Shown here piece by piece: positions 6,038-6,555 of a DNA stretch of 6,555 bases (its first letter is position 1; each line of letters begins with the position of its first letter). Below the pieces are notes generated by a model, which saw nothing but the letters and a program-made list of their open reading frames with translations, was not told where the DNA came from and did no database searches. The translations under genes were made by a program, and so were the position numbers. The DNA is from Armatimonadota bacterium (GTDB taxonomy: Bacteria; Armatimonadota; SYMT01), in contig JAJFMS010000206.1 of assembly GCA_020696885.1 (NCBI GenBank), positions 1 through 6,555 on the forward strand, given 5' to 3'.

Positions 6038-6555
6038 ATGCGATGCCCCACGTGCAGCACCGCCAATCCGGAAGGGGCCACCGCCTGCCGGACCTGTGGA
6101 GCCCCCCTCCGGGGGCCGGATACCGGTTCGGAAGCCCACGCGCTTCCGCCGGGGGCGGTGCTGCAGGGTGGGGCGTACCGGGTGGAGCGGTTGCTGGGGC
6201 AGGGCGGCTTCGGCATCACCTACGCGGGCCGGGACCTACGGCTCGACCGCCCGGTCGCCATCAAGGAGTTCTTCCCCTCCGGCAGCATCCGGGTCGGGCT
6301 GGCGGTCCAGCCGGCGGGCGGCGTCCCCGCGGCGGAGTTCACCACGGCACGCACGCGCTTCCTGGAGGAAGCCCGGGTGCTGGCCCGCTTCCACCATCCG
6401 GGCATCGTGCAGGTCTACGCCTCGTTCGAGGAGCAGAACACCGCCTACATGGTGATGGAGCTGCTCCAGGGCCAGTCGCTCGCAGCGGTGCTGGAACAGC
6501 GCGGGCCGCTGCCCGAGGCGGAGGTCCTGCCGATCATGGAGCGGGTGGGTGAAGC
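6038..6555 (+). CDS. Zinc-ribbon Ser/Thr protein kinase, N-terminal part (3' end outside window)
   Basis: The frame opens at ATG 6038, 20 bases after the vWA stop, and runs off the window after 172 codons. A GAGAGGG at 6016-6022 is the only ribosome-binding candidate and is rather distant (15 bases). The start is supported by the zinc ribbon following at once: C3-PTC6 and C17-RTC20. After a short linker the kinase N-lobe begins at about residue 47: 'YRVERLLGQGGFGITY' with the glycine loop 54-59, 'VAIKEFFP' with the ATP-anchoring K76, 'FLEEARVLARFHHPGIV' with the helix-C Glu at about 111, and 'TAYMVMELLQGQSLAAVL' as hinge. All N-lobe residues needed for ATP binding are present, in contrast to the pseudokinase of the same operon. 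The catalytic loop and anything C-terminal lie outside the window. It is the likely active kinase of the module; its ribbon mirrors that of the FHA protein. Confidence 0.92.
   Translation, partial: MRCPTCSTANPEGATACRTCGAPLRGPDTGSEAHALPPGAVLQGGAYRVERLLGQGGFGITYAGRDLRLDRPVAIKEFFPSGSIRVGLAVQPAGGVPAAEFTTARTRFLEEARVLARFHHPGIVQVYASFEEQNTAYMVMELLQGQSLAAVLEQRGPLPEAEVLPIMERVGE

Noticed and set aside
4173..6038. Long open frame on the minus strand opposite the PP2C and vWA genes
   Set aside because: It is the mirror of GC-biased codons on the plus strand. Its translation is low-complexity Arg/Leu/Gly/His without domains, whereas the plus strand encodes clear PP2C and vWA motifs.
6043..6552. Plus-strand frame within the start of the kinase gene, in another phase
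   Set aside because: Gly/Pro/Ala-rich translation without motifs; the frame starting at ATG 6038 gives the zinc ribbon and an intact kinase N-lobe.

Overview
The window is GC-rich bacterial DNA with strongly GC-biased third codon positions. Secreted fibronectin-type proteins, a CxxSW/CxxC cysteine-domain membrane protein and 'VAIKEFFP'-type Ser/Thr kinases together suggest a Gemmatimonadota-like bacterium, possibly of the Longimicrobium type. This placement is an inference from protein style; no marker gene is present.

Left part (1-1823). The window opens inside a plus-strand gene encoding the C-terminal end of an extracellular-type protein: two fibronectin type III repeats followed by an ASH/choice-of-anchor-D-like beta domain. 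Next is a stretch with a convincing but startless coding frame (890-1168), best read as a gene remnant or an unusual small gene. A minus-strand gene (1257-1823) follows, encoding a small single-pass membrane protein with an N-terminal cysteine domain. Its reading direction is divergent from the operon to its right, and 197 bases separate the two starts.

Right part (2021-6555). Four tightly packed plus-strand genes form a phospho-signalling operon: (1) a zinc-ribbon + FHA protein; (2) a fusion of a proline-rich region, a kinase-like domain that has lost its catalytic residues, and an intact PP2C phosphatase; (3) a von Willebrand factor A protein with a perfect MIDAS and a threonine/basic C-terminal tail; (4) a zinc-ribbon + Ser/Thr kinase with intact N-lobe motifs, cut by the window end. 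The first junction is an ATGA overlap, the second a 7-base overlap, and the third a 20-base gap.

How the genes may work together (inference): the last gene supplies the kinase, the PP2C reverses it, the FHA protein reads phosphothreonine, and the vWA protein is a likely scaffold or substrate whose threonine-rich tail could be the phospho-ligand. The content recalls the TerY-P triad (vWA + PP2C + kinase) and the kinase/phosphatase/FHA control module of type VI secretion. No tellurite-resistance or secretion genes are visible here, so the controlled output is unknown. The most unusual element is the pseudokinase fused to an apparently active PP2C, with the true kinase supplied separately downstream.
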